From Lateolabrax maculatus (taxonomy: Eukaryota; Chordata; Actinopteri; Acropomatiformes; Lateolabracidae): a DNA stretch of 64,000 bases. The position numbers and the translations under genes are program-made. The notes below the pieces were generated by a model. It saw only the letters and a list, made by a program, of their open reading frames with translations. It searched no databases and was not told where the DNA came from. The stretch lies in assembly GCA_031216445.1 (NCBI GenBank), contig CM062218.1:13121001-13185000 (forward strand). Reading direction: 5' to 3'. Within the stretch, counting starts at the first letter, position 1. Each line of letters begins with the position of its first letter. This document shows positions 11,501-25,955 of this stretch, piece by piece.

Positions 11501-14500
11501 AGTTTTTCGTTCCACTCTAACCCAATAGGTTTCAAATAACCCCTAGACATTTCATTTTTAACCTAGAGGGTTTGAATAAAAAGGAATAATATTTGCACTT
11601 CGGTTCATTAAATGTAGATGCAAACACCCTCAAATTAAAGCTGAATGTCAGCATTTTAACCTCATAGTTGCTGTTCCATTTCAAATTCAATGCAATGCTA
11701 TCCTAATACTTACAGTTGCACTATGTTTCATTAAGCCTTTAAGAATTACCAGCTGTTTGAATGTATATTTTTTCAGAAGAATAAGGAAACAAAAAACAAT
11801 TTAGTACAGTATCTCCTTTTTCTACATTGCAGCTGCTTTCCAGCAAGCTGAAATGTCACGACTGAATCATTCTCACCACTGCACAAATGCACTTAAAATT
11901 ATCTGCCTGAATGGAGATGGCACTGTATGAGTGCAAAGTCATGTTACTGTGATTAGGTAACTATTGCTTTAAGCCTTACTAGCCTTAAACCGGCCTTGTT
12001 TTTTTTTTTTTTACCAGAGCAATGCTTCAGCATTATTCTGACTGACACTGAAGCTGCAATGATGAAATAAAAACATCTGCTATAAAATAAAATACTGTAC
12101 CACACATCACGCTGACTGATGGGGCTTAGTAGCTGGATTTGCTGTACTGAAGGTCTTTACTTCAGAATATAACCAAGTTCCTCGCCACGCTTTCCCCCAA
12201 ATCGTTAGGCTGCATGCAACCTTAATCTGAGGCTGACCTCAGCCACTGAGTGTGTATATGTGTGTGTGAAAACAGGCAACAGGGAACTATTAGGAAACTA
12301 CTTTTAACACCGTAACTGTCATTACTGGTCTCACATTAAGAGCACTGGACAAGTGAGGCTACCTCATAACAATGTCTTTCTATAAGAGGACAAATGGGTG
12401 AGACTTATTACTCAATAAAGTTTAAATACAGAATACTTGAGAGGATGCATTTAACCTTTTTATGGGAGTGTCTCAATACAGAGTGTAGCTGGCTGTCACA
12501 GCGTAAAGTAGGTATTTTGTCTTTGCAGTTAATGGAAAACCACTTCTATAACATCACCGATTGGGAGGTGACCAGATAGAGCCGCACATCCACAGCTTCT
12601 TCCTTATGAGTTAAGCTGCATTCTACCAACACTTTCTTCTGTTTTTTTCCCCCCAATACTGCCATTACTTAAAATTCCCTTTTTTTATGTGATATTGAAA
12701 ACCACAAAATGCCATGACCCATGTCTCAAAAATGGCTAAGAAACCTGAGACTCTTAACTTTTAACTGGACTCTTAATTGGTTGAAACGGGTTATGTAAAA
12801 CCCCTTCTTTCTTCCTTCCGCTGAGAAACAGCCTTCTCTCCAAAGGCAGGCTAACGTGGTCATGGAGATGGGGTGGGCGACTGGACACATCAAGTGCCTG
12901 AGGAGTCTGACACTTTTCGATGGATGAGTCACACAGCCACACACACAGCCACACACACACAGCGACACACACAGCCACACACACAGCCACACACACAGCC
13001 ACACACACAGCCACACACACAGCCACACACACAGCCACACACACAGCCACACACACACACACCTCTGCCTGTAGCTGAAAGACACGCCATGAAACAGCAG
13101 GGTAGATATGAACTCTCTCTCAATTTAAGTCACTATTTATGACTCTTTCTAGCCAAGCATATGGGTCCACAGCCGAAAATTTAGATGGATGGAAAATGGG
13201 CTGTAATGAGTTTTCTTTGTCCTGCATGCTTTCCATCCATCTGTACAGCCAGATGTTCAGTGCTTGGACCACCCATAAAGTAGGTAACAGGACACTGTGA
13301 TGACCAGTTTAGGTTATGCTGGTCCATATGCCCACATGGATCAGCACAACTTGATGCTTTACGGTTACGGTGCAATACTTTGTGACCATATGTCACTACA
13401 AAATTATAACAAATATACAATTTGGTGGTACAACTGGTTGCTGGTTAGTTTGTTGTGACACGTAAGTGCAATAACAACTACACAACTTCCCCCTGGACAT
13501 GATGGAGAGTAAACGTTTTGCTCAAGGACACCTCAACAGGGTAAAAGCTGAAAGCCGTTTCAATTATAGTGTTACAATAGGGCTGCAACTTAGTGTATAG
13601 TGAAGAATGCCCATCACAATTTCCCAGAGCCGAAGGTGACGTCTTCAAATTGTTTATTTTGCCTGACCAAACGTCCAAAACCCAAAATGTAAAGTATTCC
13701 CCTTTACAATGACTTTATAGGGAAAAGAAGATCCTCACATTTGAGCAGTTGGAACTAGCAAATCTTTATCAATAATAAAACATCCCCAGTCGCACGACTG
13801 CACTGTTGCAAGGACTTCTTGAGCAAACAAAGTGTCCCGAATTAATTCAATTAGTTTAAGAGTCAAGAAATCTGAGGTATAAACACACACACATTCAACA
13901 AGTTTGCACACAACATTTCTGATGCAGATCCAGAATCTCTTGTCCACACTGCTGCATTCACACAATGTGTGAGTGTGAGTGTTCACATGCTTACCCTCAC
14001 GGCTAGCCTTGTAGTCACATCATTTGAAAAGCCTACTTTTGCTGTGTTATGTATTTGGAATGATTCATTGACAAGTGAAACAAGATACAAAGAGATGTTG
14101 TATAGCTCTTTTTATATTAGCTGAATTGATTGTATTAGCGTTAACACTGAATTTGAGGGTAAATGTAACTGCCAGTCTTTTCATCAAGTAAGATAAAACA
14201 TCGCATGTATAAATTCACAATATTTATGACTCGGAATCACAACTCGGGAAGCTGATTTTGTTCTGCCTCGGCTGCTTCCGATTATGGCCTGAACGTAATG
14301 ATGTGACTGTGTCATAAGCTCTGTAGGCAGAGTTCCAAGTCATTGGTTGCAGACTAAATTAGACACATCGGTACAGTGACGTTCCACAACATCACACAAT
14401 ATCATCATGATGGCAAGCCAACTCAGAGGGTGTACAGAGTTCTCTCCTCCTCTCATTTTCCCTCCATCCATCTATCTCCTGGGATGTGTGTGTGGCTGGG

Positions 14501-17500
14501 CTGAGGTCAGGGGTCACCGTCATCTCCCTGCGTGACTTGATTTGTGTGTGCATGTGTGTGTGTGTGTGCGCGCGTGTGTGAATGCAAGTGTGACTGAGTG
14601 TGGGACAGCTGTCGCCCGTCATGCTCTTATCAAAGTCCATTCAATGTGAGGGCTCTGTGACGTCAACTAAGAGCTAATTACTCAACTGGACACCACACAG
14701 ATTAATTCTGGAGAGGAGAGAGGTGACTAAGCATGTGTGTAAAAAATGTATGTGTGTGCAGTTGTGTGTCTGTTTGTGTGTGTGTGTGTGGGTATCTGTG
14801 TATGTGGGAGAGACTTGAGGGCTGAATGCCACCCTGACATCTGTCAAGGTCCAGTGTGTATTTGTTTGTGCGGATGTGTGTCCGTGAATGTGCACAAAGT
14901 AAGCGAAACAACCGCCAGAGTCACCTTGCAGCTATGCCACATGATGAATACACAGCAAAAAGTGTCATCCTCACTCTAATTACAATACCAGCATGCCCTG
15001 ATGTCCAACTGTGACAAGGGGAGTGTGTGTGTGTTTTTTGCACGTGTGTGTGTGTGTGTGAGTGTGTGTCCAGCGAGCAGCGTCAGCACCATCTTTCCGG
15101 TCCAGTCACTGTTTGCGTGTGTGCAGGATGCCAAGGCAGCAGGTACACAGAGATGCAAACCACGGCTGGCTTGATGACTTAGCAAGCTGACAGTGTACTT
15201 CTCATGCTACAGCAAACAACACCACAGCGTCAACGTACAGACACTGGTAATGCATACAAGGCTTATAGTATCAAAGCAAATCACTCACTAAAAACTAAAA
15301 ACTCTAGTGTGCATTTGCTATGGTCTCACAAACACAGAATCCTAAAAATAATTTTCCTATACAAAATAAACTTAAGACTATTTGTCAACAGTATTGAATT
15401 AGAATTCTTTATTTTGAATTTATTATTATTATTATTATTATATACATTATTATTATTATTATTATTTATTGAAGTTTCCCATTTCAGGGAGGAAGAGGAG
15501 CATATGAGGAACCTTGATTAGATATGGATGGAAACAGGGAAAAGTCTTTTATTTCCTCTGTGGTTTCTAATTACGTAACTAAACCATTTTATCATGCAGA
15601 GTCCCTAACAATGGTCAAGATGCATTAGAGGAAAGAGGGAGAGCAAGAGATAGCAGCAGATGGAGAGAAAGGAAAATGAGACAGAGGGAGGCATGTAGCG
15701 AATCCATCAGCGCTCTGGACTGAGACACATATCCAACAAATTTAGCAGTACATCTGCTTTCACAGACTCGTATTTTCTCAAATACAATAAGGCTTGTGCA
15801 ACTGCATCTAGCTGCGAGTTCTCAATCAAGTCACAGCTGCCCCAGGTTGCATTTATTAAAAATACAAAACCACAACTCATATCTTTCATCTCTCAATACA
15901 GCCGATATGGGGGCTACAGTACTGACTATAATACGGACCTCATGCCAGATTCTTCTGATGGAAAATCTCAAATCAGACGGTGTGAGTCATGATTACGCAA
16001 ACACGCAATCTGTCAGCGTTTGCCCAAATTCAGAAACAGAATTGTTTTATCATAACAAAACAACAGAAAAGTCTCCAGCTTACATGCACATATGTGCACA
16101 TGCACACATACATACATACGCACATGAGAGCACACAAACACAGCTTGTATATGTGCATAAATTATAATTATAATAACATTTACACACGACAAAAATAACA
16201 TACATGTATATCATCATAAACCAGTTTAACTTAGTACTCTAACTATGATTAAAAATGAAGCATGTGCTGTGTGTGTGTGTTCGTCAGTGTATATCTAGTG
16301 AAATGCTAGTGGTTTGTCTGATTTCACCTTTGACAAGGTCTACTAGTAAGGAGCCTTTCTGGAGAGCAGCTTCTGTTTCTTGAGAGCACAGTGTATAAGG
16401 GGGGCAGGTTGCTGAGAATCTCTTTGGAGAAAACATAAAAACAAAAAGGCAACAGTGTCATAGGATGGCTTGTGTTTCATTCGCCACACTACTTCAGTCC
16501 ACCAAGGGTTGTTGAGAGCTGACAGGGGACAGGAGTCTGAAAAACTCCAAGGATGCTAGAAAATGTGAGATTCTCAAGCACCCATCTGTCAAGTTTGTTA
16601 TTTGTGCACTCCAATTTAAAAACCTTTTGCTGGTGTATACCTGAGGCTACGAAGTGGAAAGCCCTGAAGAATGTTCCCCCCTTTAACACAAGGCTGCAAC
16701 TGACAACTGTGTGAAGTGGTTGCTGACTGCTAAATAGATCCTCATGTCACGACTTGAGGGATACTTGGAATTCTACGCTTGGCCTTCGCTCCTCTCGCCA
16801 TCATCCGCTCGTGATTCATGGAGGGAGACTTACGGGAGGGATTAGCAGCTAAAACCTCAAGACTTAACAAGTCATTTCAAATGGGATCACTTTCCAAGCT
16901 AATGGTCAGTTAACACTAATGTAAGCGTGCTAATGTTTGATCTCAGACATAAATTCTCATCCAACTGATACCTAATTAGTGGAAGCAACTGCTTACAGAG
17001 GAAGTCCACTGAAAACGATAAATGAGACAGGACACAAACATATTGTGAAAGGTAAATTTCATGCACTATAATTTAGCAAGCCCTTCCTTCATGTTTCATT
17101 AAACTCTTTAAGAATTGCTAAAGATTTAAAAACAAATATGGAAAATAAACACTAAGATTTATGAAGATTTAGAAAGTCATATTCGTATTAATTACTGGAT
17201 AATGTAATGACTTGTCAGCATGTGAGAAAAACGTCTCTCTCAGTGGGTCAGAAATTTGAAACAGTTTTCATGGTGAAAAACTATCCAAATGTCTACAGTC
17301 CTCCAGTATGCTCACTGTGATTCACAACTACAACGCCCATATGTATAAGAGTTGTAGTTGTTCAATACTAAACACAATTTTTGTGTCATAAAATTAAGAA
17401 AAACTATGAATAATGAAAATGAATAACTTACAAGTTGAGTAGTAGATACTTATGTTACATTAAGTGGACAGAAGCCCTAGAATGTTCAGCTTTTCAGAGA

Positions 17501-18350
17501 GACTGATGAAATAAATGCTCAAATAATGGCAGGATAATGTGATGCAAAACCATTTTAAAACTGAATTTAAGATGTGACATTTTCGGTTGCTATTTACTCT
17601 TCAACCCCAATGCATGACTGCATGCTCAAACATGACATTTCATTTTGACCATGACCATGAGTGTCAGTATGTGTGTGTTAAATCTACATCTCAGTAACAC
17701 ACTAAGGGCCAGTCCAAACACATCCCAGCATTTCAATCTCACACTGGGGCATTTCTCAGGAGTGTGTGTATGTGTGAGCTTGTGTTGTTGTTTTCATCAG
17801 AGCACAGCAGGCAACTCAGGAATGTCATTACAATGGGAGTTGTCCAGTTAATGAGTTTGGATGACCCTGAATCACCTGCTGGGCTTGAGCATACTGTATA
17901 CCCACACATACTTGCTTCATAGTGACTGTGATTCCTGCACAAACTGAGCTTTAGATTTTTCTTGTAATGGCAGGTGATGGGACATATGAAGGACATATAT
18001 TTTTGACAGGAAGCAGCAAGGTTTATAGGAAATTGGCTGTAATCTTAAGAAAAAAGAATGTCATGCTCATAACTAAGCAAGTAAAAAGGAAGATATAAAC
18101 TTTAATACTGTCCTTGAGAGGAGAAAAAAAAATCTATAAATGCACCTAAATAGAAAATCAATCCAAATAATCCACATGATGTATTGCGTTGGTGTACTAT
18201 GCTCATGAGGTAACACAGTAGAGTGGAGCTGTCTATGGTGCTGAACATGGCCTTTTGTTCTGACCTTGGCGGATGGCTCTCTGATGGAAGACACAGTTAC
18301 AAATATAAGGACATCATGTGACTGTCAGTCTGGAGCCTGCCCAGACCCAC

Positions 18351-18389
<39 letters not shown>

Positions 18390-19523
18390 TACATGGACAG
18401 GTCTGGTGTCTTTTTGTTTTTAACGTGTGTGTCTGCTAGCATGTGTGTGTCCATACCAGGACCTGCCATGGCTCACCACCCAGCTCCCCATCTCAGCAAT
18501 GAGATGCCACACCGTGAATGACCAAGCAGGGCCATTACTCACCGTGCCTGGCCCTTTCTAAAACACGTCATAAATATTCCATGGGCAGGAAAGACTGAAA
18601 AGTCATGGCTTGGCACCTCAGCGACGCAGATTCCATTAAGCCCTGAGTTCCAGCAGAAAAATGGTTGGGACAATTAATCTTTTAGGATCTGAAGCAAGAC
18701 AACAACAAGTGCAAGAGGGAGAGGGAGAAACAGAAAGGGTATGAATTAATGGAAGAAGGTGAGAGAGGGGGGACTGAGAGAGGGGATAGAGAGAATGACA
18801 CCTGCATAGTGTTATGAATTATGTAGAATCCAGCAGCACTGACAGCTGATTCAACCAAACAAGCTCCTTTACTTCCTCTCTCCAGACCACATCTGCATAG
18901 AAAAAAAAAATATCTCAACAACAAAAAAAAGGGGAAAATGTCAAAACATCTCAAAATGAGGATAGCGCTAAATGGAAAAGTGGAATGGAGGAAAATCTGT
19001 TGCCCTGAAAGAGCACTTAGACATCTGTCATGCCAGACTCTTGAGTGGCTTCTCTGTTATTTATTTCAGAAACACTACACAGACACTACTTGCTTGTGTG
19101 ATGGTGTCAATTTTGTCAAATTCATGGGACAGAAAAAGAAAAAAAACCAGGCCATGAAAGCATGAGAAAGGATTACAAGTCTGAGAGGGACAGATGTTCT
19201 TTAGACCCAAAGAGAGAGAAAAACAGAGGGAGCCTGAAAGAAAGAGTGAGAAAAATTAAGCTAGAAAGAGAGCCTGAAGAGGCGAGCAGGGAAGAAAGGC
19301 AACTTCAACAGCCACGACAAATCCAGTATCCCTCCGTGTTTCATCCCCGTGAGAAAACAAGACGAGAGTGTCTGGCCTCTGCCAGAGCCATACTGGCATT
19401 TCACACAGACAGAGAGAGCAAATGAGCCACTAAGACGTCACCACGGTCACCATTAATCCGCTGTCTCTTTCTTCAGCCTTTATCCACAAAGGGATGCGGA
19501 GGAGAAAAGGGGAATATTTCACA

Positions 19524-19585
<62 letters not shown>

Positions 19586-21201
19586 CGCTGAAATTAACTT
19601 TTTTTCTGCACCAGGGGTCTGGACTACCTTTATAGAAACTGTTTCTGAAAGGCAACCATGACTTTTTAATGGAGAATTACAAAGTGCTTGTGTTCTGGTT
19701 TGCTTTAATGAAGTGTCCACTAGCAGCTTTGCTCTGCACTATGAAACATTTAAACGGTACAGCTACTTCAACGGCTAAATCGCTTAGCTCTTGCATGGTT
19801 TGTATCTCCGGCAGCACTTTGGCTTAAGACTATTTACAAGAGAACATCTGCAAGTTGACATTTTCACCTGATGATGATGCATCATGAAAAGTCAGAGGAT
19901 TGGAAGTTATTACAATTCATCCTGAGAGGGTCATAAAGATCTGTAACAAATTTCACAACAATTCATCCAATAGGTTTTCTTTTTGTCTCAGTAGGGAAAA
20001 ACACAGGGGCAAATAATAAAATAAATGATGGATGAATCCCATTTAGCTGAACATGCTGGCTCACTGTCACAGTCGGACACGTGAATACAACAGAAACCCC
20101 GTTAATGTTATCAGTAGCACCTGTGCTTTTCCTACTATGACAAGTCAAAATGGCTGCTGTGAAAAAGGCCTGTGGCTATCAAGAGTTTTCACTAAAATAC
20201 ACAAATGTCAACCTCATGCTGGTTCAAGAAGAAAAGGGGAACACCAAAGTCAGCAGGCCTCATCCTCTGGGGACCATGGATAGCGAATGCCATCCCTAGA
20301 GCCCTGCCAGTCTGGCTAAAAATAATTTTAGGGTAATGTAGAACAGGAAATAAAAATGACTGCTTGAAATGTCATTGTTGCACTTCAAGTTATTGGTGAA
20401 TTAATACACCACAGTTTTTTAATATTATTGTGACTCAAATACCACACTATCAAAACTGATAAAACATTACAGAGACAAAGACACCCTCCAACATCCTCGT
20501 TAGCGTCAGGTATTTCATTGTTTCTCTGTTGAAAGGTCAACTGAATGATGGCAGTTGGCGCAGAGCTGAGACTCATTTTTCTCCCTGCTTTCCTCTGGGG
20601 AAACGCATGCTCATGCCCCTACATTACACACAAACTTATAGTTTTTTCTAATGACCAGCCGTTACTCACTAAGCGTTTACAACACCTGCCTGGCCCATGT
20701 TACATTTATCCTACTCATACATTCGTTAGTGCATGTTAATATACGCAGGGCTAATGGGGTATGTATGAAAATGCACTTAGCTCTCTACAAGAGATGATGC
20801 AGTGCAGCTTATGACTACTCTGGGATACACTGGCTTCTTCCCATAAGGATAAGACGCATATAATGCTCTGTGGGTGCGAGCCTATGCAAATGTTTACTGT
20901 AGTTGTGACAAAGATGGATGGGAACATAAGGATTTGGGACACAGTAAATATACATAAATCAAAATGTTGTCTTTCCTCTCCTGTCCCCAGTGACTTCCTG
21001 CAAGAGATTTGTTTTATTTTATTACCTTTGCATATCATTTTTAACTGTTCGCCCATATATGACCTACTTGTGTATATGGGAATCATGTCATGTTTTAACC
21101 AGGGGTGTGTGCGGTTTTACAGCAGCGGACAGTATCTCACACAGACAGATCATTCTCTGCAGGTTATAGATTCACCTTACCAATTCTTATATGTACCCCC
21201 G

Positions 21202-21271
<70 letters not shown>

Positions 21272-21468
21272 CACTGTACCACATCATAAATATTAAAGGT
21301 AGGTTCAGTCTCCCGAGCTGACAGCCTCAGTAAAGAGGACAATATACAGCCACTGGGAATAAAAAGGCCCAGAACTACGAGTCAAGGTCAGTGCTAGGAT
21401 TCAACTCCAGCACTCAGTCTTGCAGGGAAATTTCAGTATAATAACCTAACACAATCTTAATTTTAATC

Positions 21469-21510
<42 letters not shown>

Positions 21511-21564
21511 TGAAAATGCTATTTGCTAAGGAAAAAGTATATCATGAAAACCAGGAGAAATCAC

Positions 21565-21643
<79 letters not shown>

Positions 21644-24600
21644 GTATATACACACACACACACGTTTGGCAGAATATGCTGGTCTGGTTGCATATTCTGT
21701 GAATATCTTTTGAGTAAGATACATGCAATCCTGCACTTGCTCCAGCTCTTTTTATAACAAGCAAGTCTCTCAAAAACAAAGTCTTATTCATAATGATGGC
21801 CTGGCATTCATACTAGGGATTTAGGTCTATTGCATAAGCCCTCAAACTAAATGCTTAGAGTTAAAGAGCTAAAGAGCCTTAGAGATAAAGATGTTTGCTT
21901 ATTTTGGTACAAGTCTGGTTGCTTAATCTGCATTTTGATAGGAATGAGGTCAAACCGATATTTCTAAGAGAGACTAAAGGGAAGTAATTTCAGTCCGCTA
22001 AGAGAGAAGATCATAAGGGCATGTCCAGTAGATCACATTTGGATAAAAACTAATGAGACACTGAAATAAAATAAAGCCCTAAGACACACTGTACAGAAAA
22101 AAAACATCACAGGAACAAGTAGATGCACCAAACAAACAGAACTAGGAAGAAATAGCCTCAAGATCACTCAAAAAATGTGTGTTCACATGTCAAATAGCAC
22201 TGCAGGAGAAATGACCTGTCCCCCTCCCGTGACCCCTATGCTGGACTAAAACCTTCTACTCACCCACCCCGTCTCTCCAGGTCAAGGCACGCCTGTCGGG
22301 TAACTACATTTGTGTAATAAAGCAGTGTAGACAGCACCATTCTGATTAAAATAAAAATATCGAAATGCATTTGCCTTTGCCGACTGATGTGCTCAGAATT
22401 TGATGAGGACAGGGAGGAAGGTGGAGACATTTTGCATTAGAGCAGAGTCTGGCAAAGATAAGAGCATATTAAAAAAAAGGATAGGAAAATTACAATATGC
22501 TAAGAAATGTTACAAAAAATATTTCTGCACATTCTTATCTCGTATTGAAACCTAGCCTGGCACTTTTATCAGCAATGTTAAAGACAAATGAGAGAATTTC
22601 GATGAAATCTCTCAGAGCATTTTTAAAGGCAGAAATACAGTGGACACTATTCTCTCATGGAATAACGTTTAGTCCTCACTGCAATTTCCAGACAGAGTGA
22701 AGAACCCTGCAATGCAGCCAAGTCTAAATTCTTTATAAAAAAAAAAAAAAAAAGAGACATGAGCAGATCAAAAGGGCACATCAGTTTAAAACTGGGCTAA
22801 GAATGCCGTCTCCCTCCCTACAGGGAGCAGCAGGGGTCAGTCTGGAGCGGAACTGAGACCAACTCGCCCATTTAAACAAGTAAAGACAAATGAAAAGGGC
22901 ACATCAATTTGGAGTGGACGTGGGCACAGCATCTCTTTCTCTGTGCAGTGTGCCTCCCAGGGGCGGTATATTAGGCTGAAAGGGGCTCAATTGGGGCGAG
23001 GTGCATTACTAAATAATGAACTCCCAGCAGCACAATTACTGAGCATAATGGCTGCTTTCATCTTAACAGGGAGGGAATGTGTGCACTTGAAAGTATGTGT
23101 GTGAATGTTTGTATTTTTGTGCACATAAGTATATGCATCTCTGTGGGTAAAGCAGTCCCTGAGTTACCTTTTCTATTGTCTATATGCTCATTCTTGAGGT
23201 ACTGTGAGCAAAACAAGAGGAGTGAGATAAGGAAGAACAACCTGTAACAGTACACTGAGTGTGGAAGGTGTGTGTGTGTCTGGTTGCTGATGTAGACTTA
23301 CGAAGCTCGCCCACTTTCAGAATCTCACAGAGCATCTTGGTCAACTCGATGCTGCTGCGGCCAAACGGACACTCGTGCTTATCTTCTCGGCTGCTGTTCT
23401 CCAGGACGATCTAGAAACACAGATAATCAAATAAGCCTGACAAGAAATACCAGGACCATATTTCCTCACGATGCAGTGGCTGTAAGTCGGACATTTAAGT
23501 TCTGTCCTCCAAGCCCTAATATTCCTTGAATTTAGGTTATATTAAAAATAGCGTGTAGATCTGGATCCAGATGCAGATTAAAGCCTCTAGGTAAAGGATG
23601 TATGCAAAATTGCATTATGTTTCATTCTCAGTGTTACCGGGTGTTAGTGGCACACATTGCTGTCTGCCACAGTATCTTTTTTGACACTACAGTTAGAAGT
23701 TGCCAAAGACAGAAATGTTAAAATCGTACAGGTAGGGGAATTTGTAGTTAGCATTAATTTAAAGTGAGTGCTATGCTGGCTTGTCACAATGAAGGTTATT
23801 TTCCCATAAACATTTGCATTATTGTTGAAACTATTAATCATTATTTGACCTTATCTGACCATCTAAACTATCTGCTTGGAAGCCAAAAAAACATAAATGA
23901 AATCTCAACAGAAAAAAATTCACTCTAATTATGTGGATGGTGGCAGTACGCCATAAATGAGGCCATCAAGGTCCCACTCATTTTAGCTGGTGACAGTTTA
24001 ATTTGGGGAATTGGAGGCTGTGTTTTCTCCTTCTGGTCGACTGATAAGAGCTGAGGCGGCACTACTGTGACATCTCTTTTCTCACTTTCAAGTCCAGAAG
24101 CTATGATAGTTACACATTAACATTACGATAGAGTACACACACAGATTTGCAGGTGTGGTGATTAAACTGCTGCATGCGTGCAGTTGATACAAATATACGC
24201 ACAAACTTTAATTACAATAGAGGGCCATATGGCTGCCATAAAATGGTTCAAATTAACCAGAATTATAAAGTAAAAACACACTAACCACCAAACCAGTGAC
24301 TAATATATCCTATTATAGACAATCACTACAGTTATACTATATCTATGAGTACTACCGAAGACAATAAAATCATGTTGACGGTCATGTAAAAGTTACAAAA
24401 ATGCTTATAGCCATTACACAGTTGCTTGCTCAGAGACTGACACTGAAAGGAATGAAACCATTTCTATTGTCTGGGCAGAGCAACTTCATGAAATGCAGTT
24501 TTAGCTAAGAGAAAATTTGGGAACAAGCCAGAAACTACAAACCAGCGAATGAGCTGGAGGGGAGAAGTTTTGGTAGTGTTTGTATTAGTGTCTCTACATA

Positions 24601-25626
24601 GGGCATAACTGCATATGAAAGTGTATGTACATGCTTACCCTGATGTAGGCGTCTTGGTGTTGCTTGGCAAAATACAACATGTTATCCAGAGCCAGCATGC
24701 CTGGAGGAATCTGGGTGAAATCCACAGCTGGATTCACATGGTTCTGAGAGAAAGAGGAGGAGGGTGAGACATACTTCAAAACATACTACCAAATCTCCTT
24801 TCAACTTTTATTGTTTTAGGTACTATCTTTTAGGTACTGCATGGGCTCTTTTTCCCAGCACAAATAAGCAGTCAAGCAAACACACTGGTAGTTATACAGT
24901 ACAACCAGTTTTACAGTTTTGTCTTCTGGGTTCCAATTTAATCCTTCAGCAGTTGACTGACCTTTTGAAAACCCAGCAAATTGTTCACTGTGATGGATTA
25001 TCTATTGGTACTGTCCAGAAAACTATCTATATGCATACTGTATGCACCCAAAAGTATAAACAATTTTTAGTTTGGGCTAAAACCACCAATACCCAACGTT
25101 TCAAAAAACAAACCTAAAACGTTGCATTTACAAGCTTGCTTCTCTAACCTCTACGCTACCACCTTCCATAACATCTAAATATTGTATGAGATATGCAGAT
25201 ATATGCAGCCTGTGCTGTCACAATCTATCATACTTAATTCCTACCAGAGATTGCAGAGAATTCAGTCGACTAATGATTCAATCCACACATACACATGCAA
25301 ACACATCACTCTGAAGCTCATCTTGAGTTTAAAAGGTGAGACAGGATATTGAAGAAGAAAGCGACAGGAAGAGGAGGAAGGAAAGCAGAGGATGAAAGAG
25401 GAACAAGGACACTGAGATCTGGCTCATCACTTTTGTAATTCTGCCTGACAAGAGGCAGACTTATAGGCTTAAAACAGAAACAGACACCCAGGCACATGCA
25501 TATCTTAAATATACCCTCATATGGACATGCGTGTGCAACAAACCCTACTTAAATAACCTGAGGGTATTAGATGGGAAACAAATTATCTCAGCAGTGATAA
25601 GGTCTATCTAGAGAATTAAGGCTTGC

Positions 25627-25665
<39 letters not shown>

Positions 25666-25911
25666 TGCACAGCATGTTTGTGGGTCTCTGTGTGCGCCTG
25701 CAAGCTGTCTAGCGTGGAAAGCAGACTAAGGATTTTAGAGTGGGTTTTCTCCACACTAGTGGAGACAAGGCAGTCCAATTGTCCTTATCTTTACTGAGCA
25801 CACTGCAGTGGGAGTGTGGATGGGAAGAGCCCTGAAACAGCTCTGGGCTTATACCAAGCCACAGTGGGTTTAGTTCAAGTTCCTATGCTATAGTTAGACC
25901 ACTGCATAAAG

Positions 25912-25955
<44 letters not shown>

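Larger units (their letters stand above)
8512..23301 (-). other. elmo1: elmo1 intron, 14.8 kb
   Basis: This is the largest intron in the window. It holds a foldback element (9253-9521), a 12-bp minisatellite (12930-13063), TTA, TAA, TA and CA arrays, and several complex, unique-looking stretches that could be conserved noncoding elements (10540-10760, 14220-14400, 16790-17010, 18520-18660, 22800-23060). No exon is recognisable. Confidence 0.9.

Noticed and set aside
12930..13063. CRISPR-like regular repeat
   Set aside because: There are no unique spacers; it is a simple tandem repeat in a vertebrate intron.
12726..13085. Frame with tandem WLCV repeats, possible repeat protein
   Set aside because: It is the direct translation of the 12-bp minisatellite; the flanks contain no recognisable protein.
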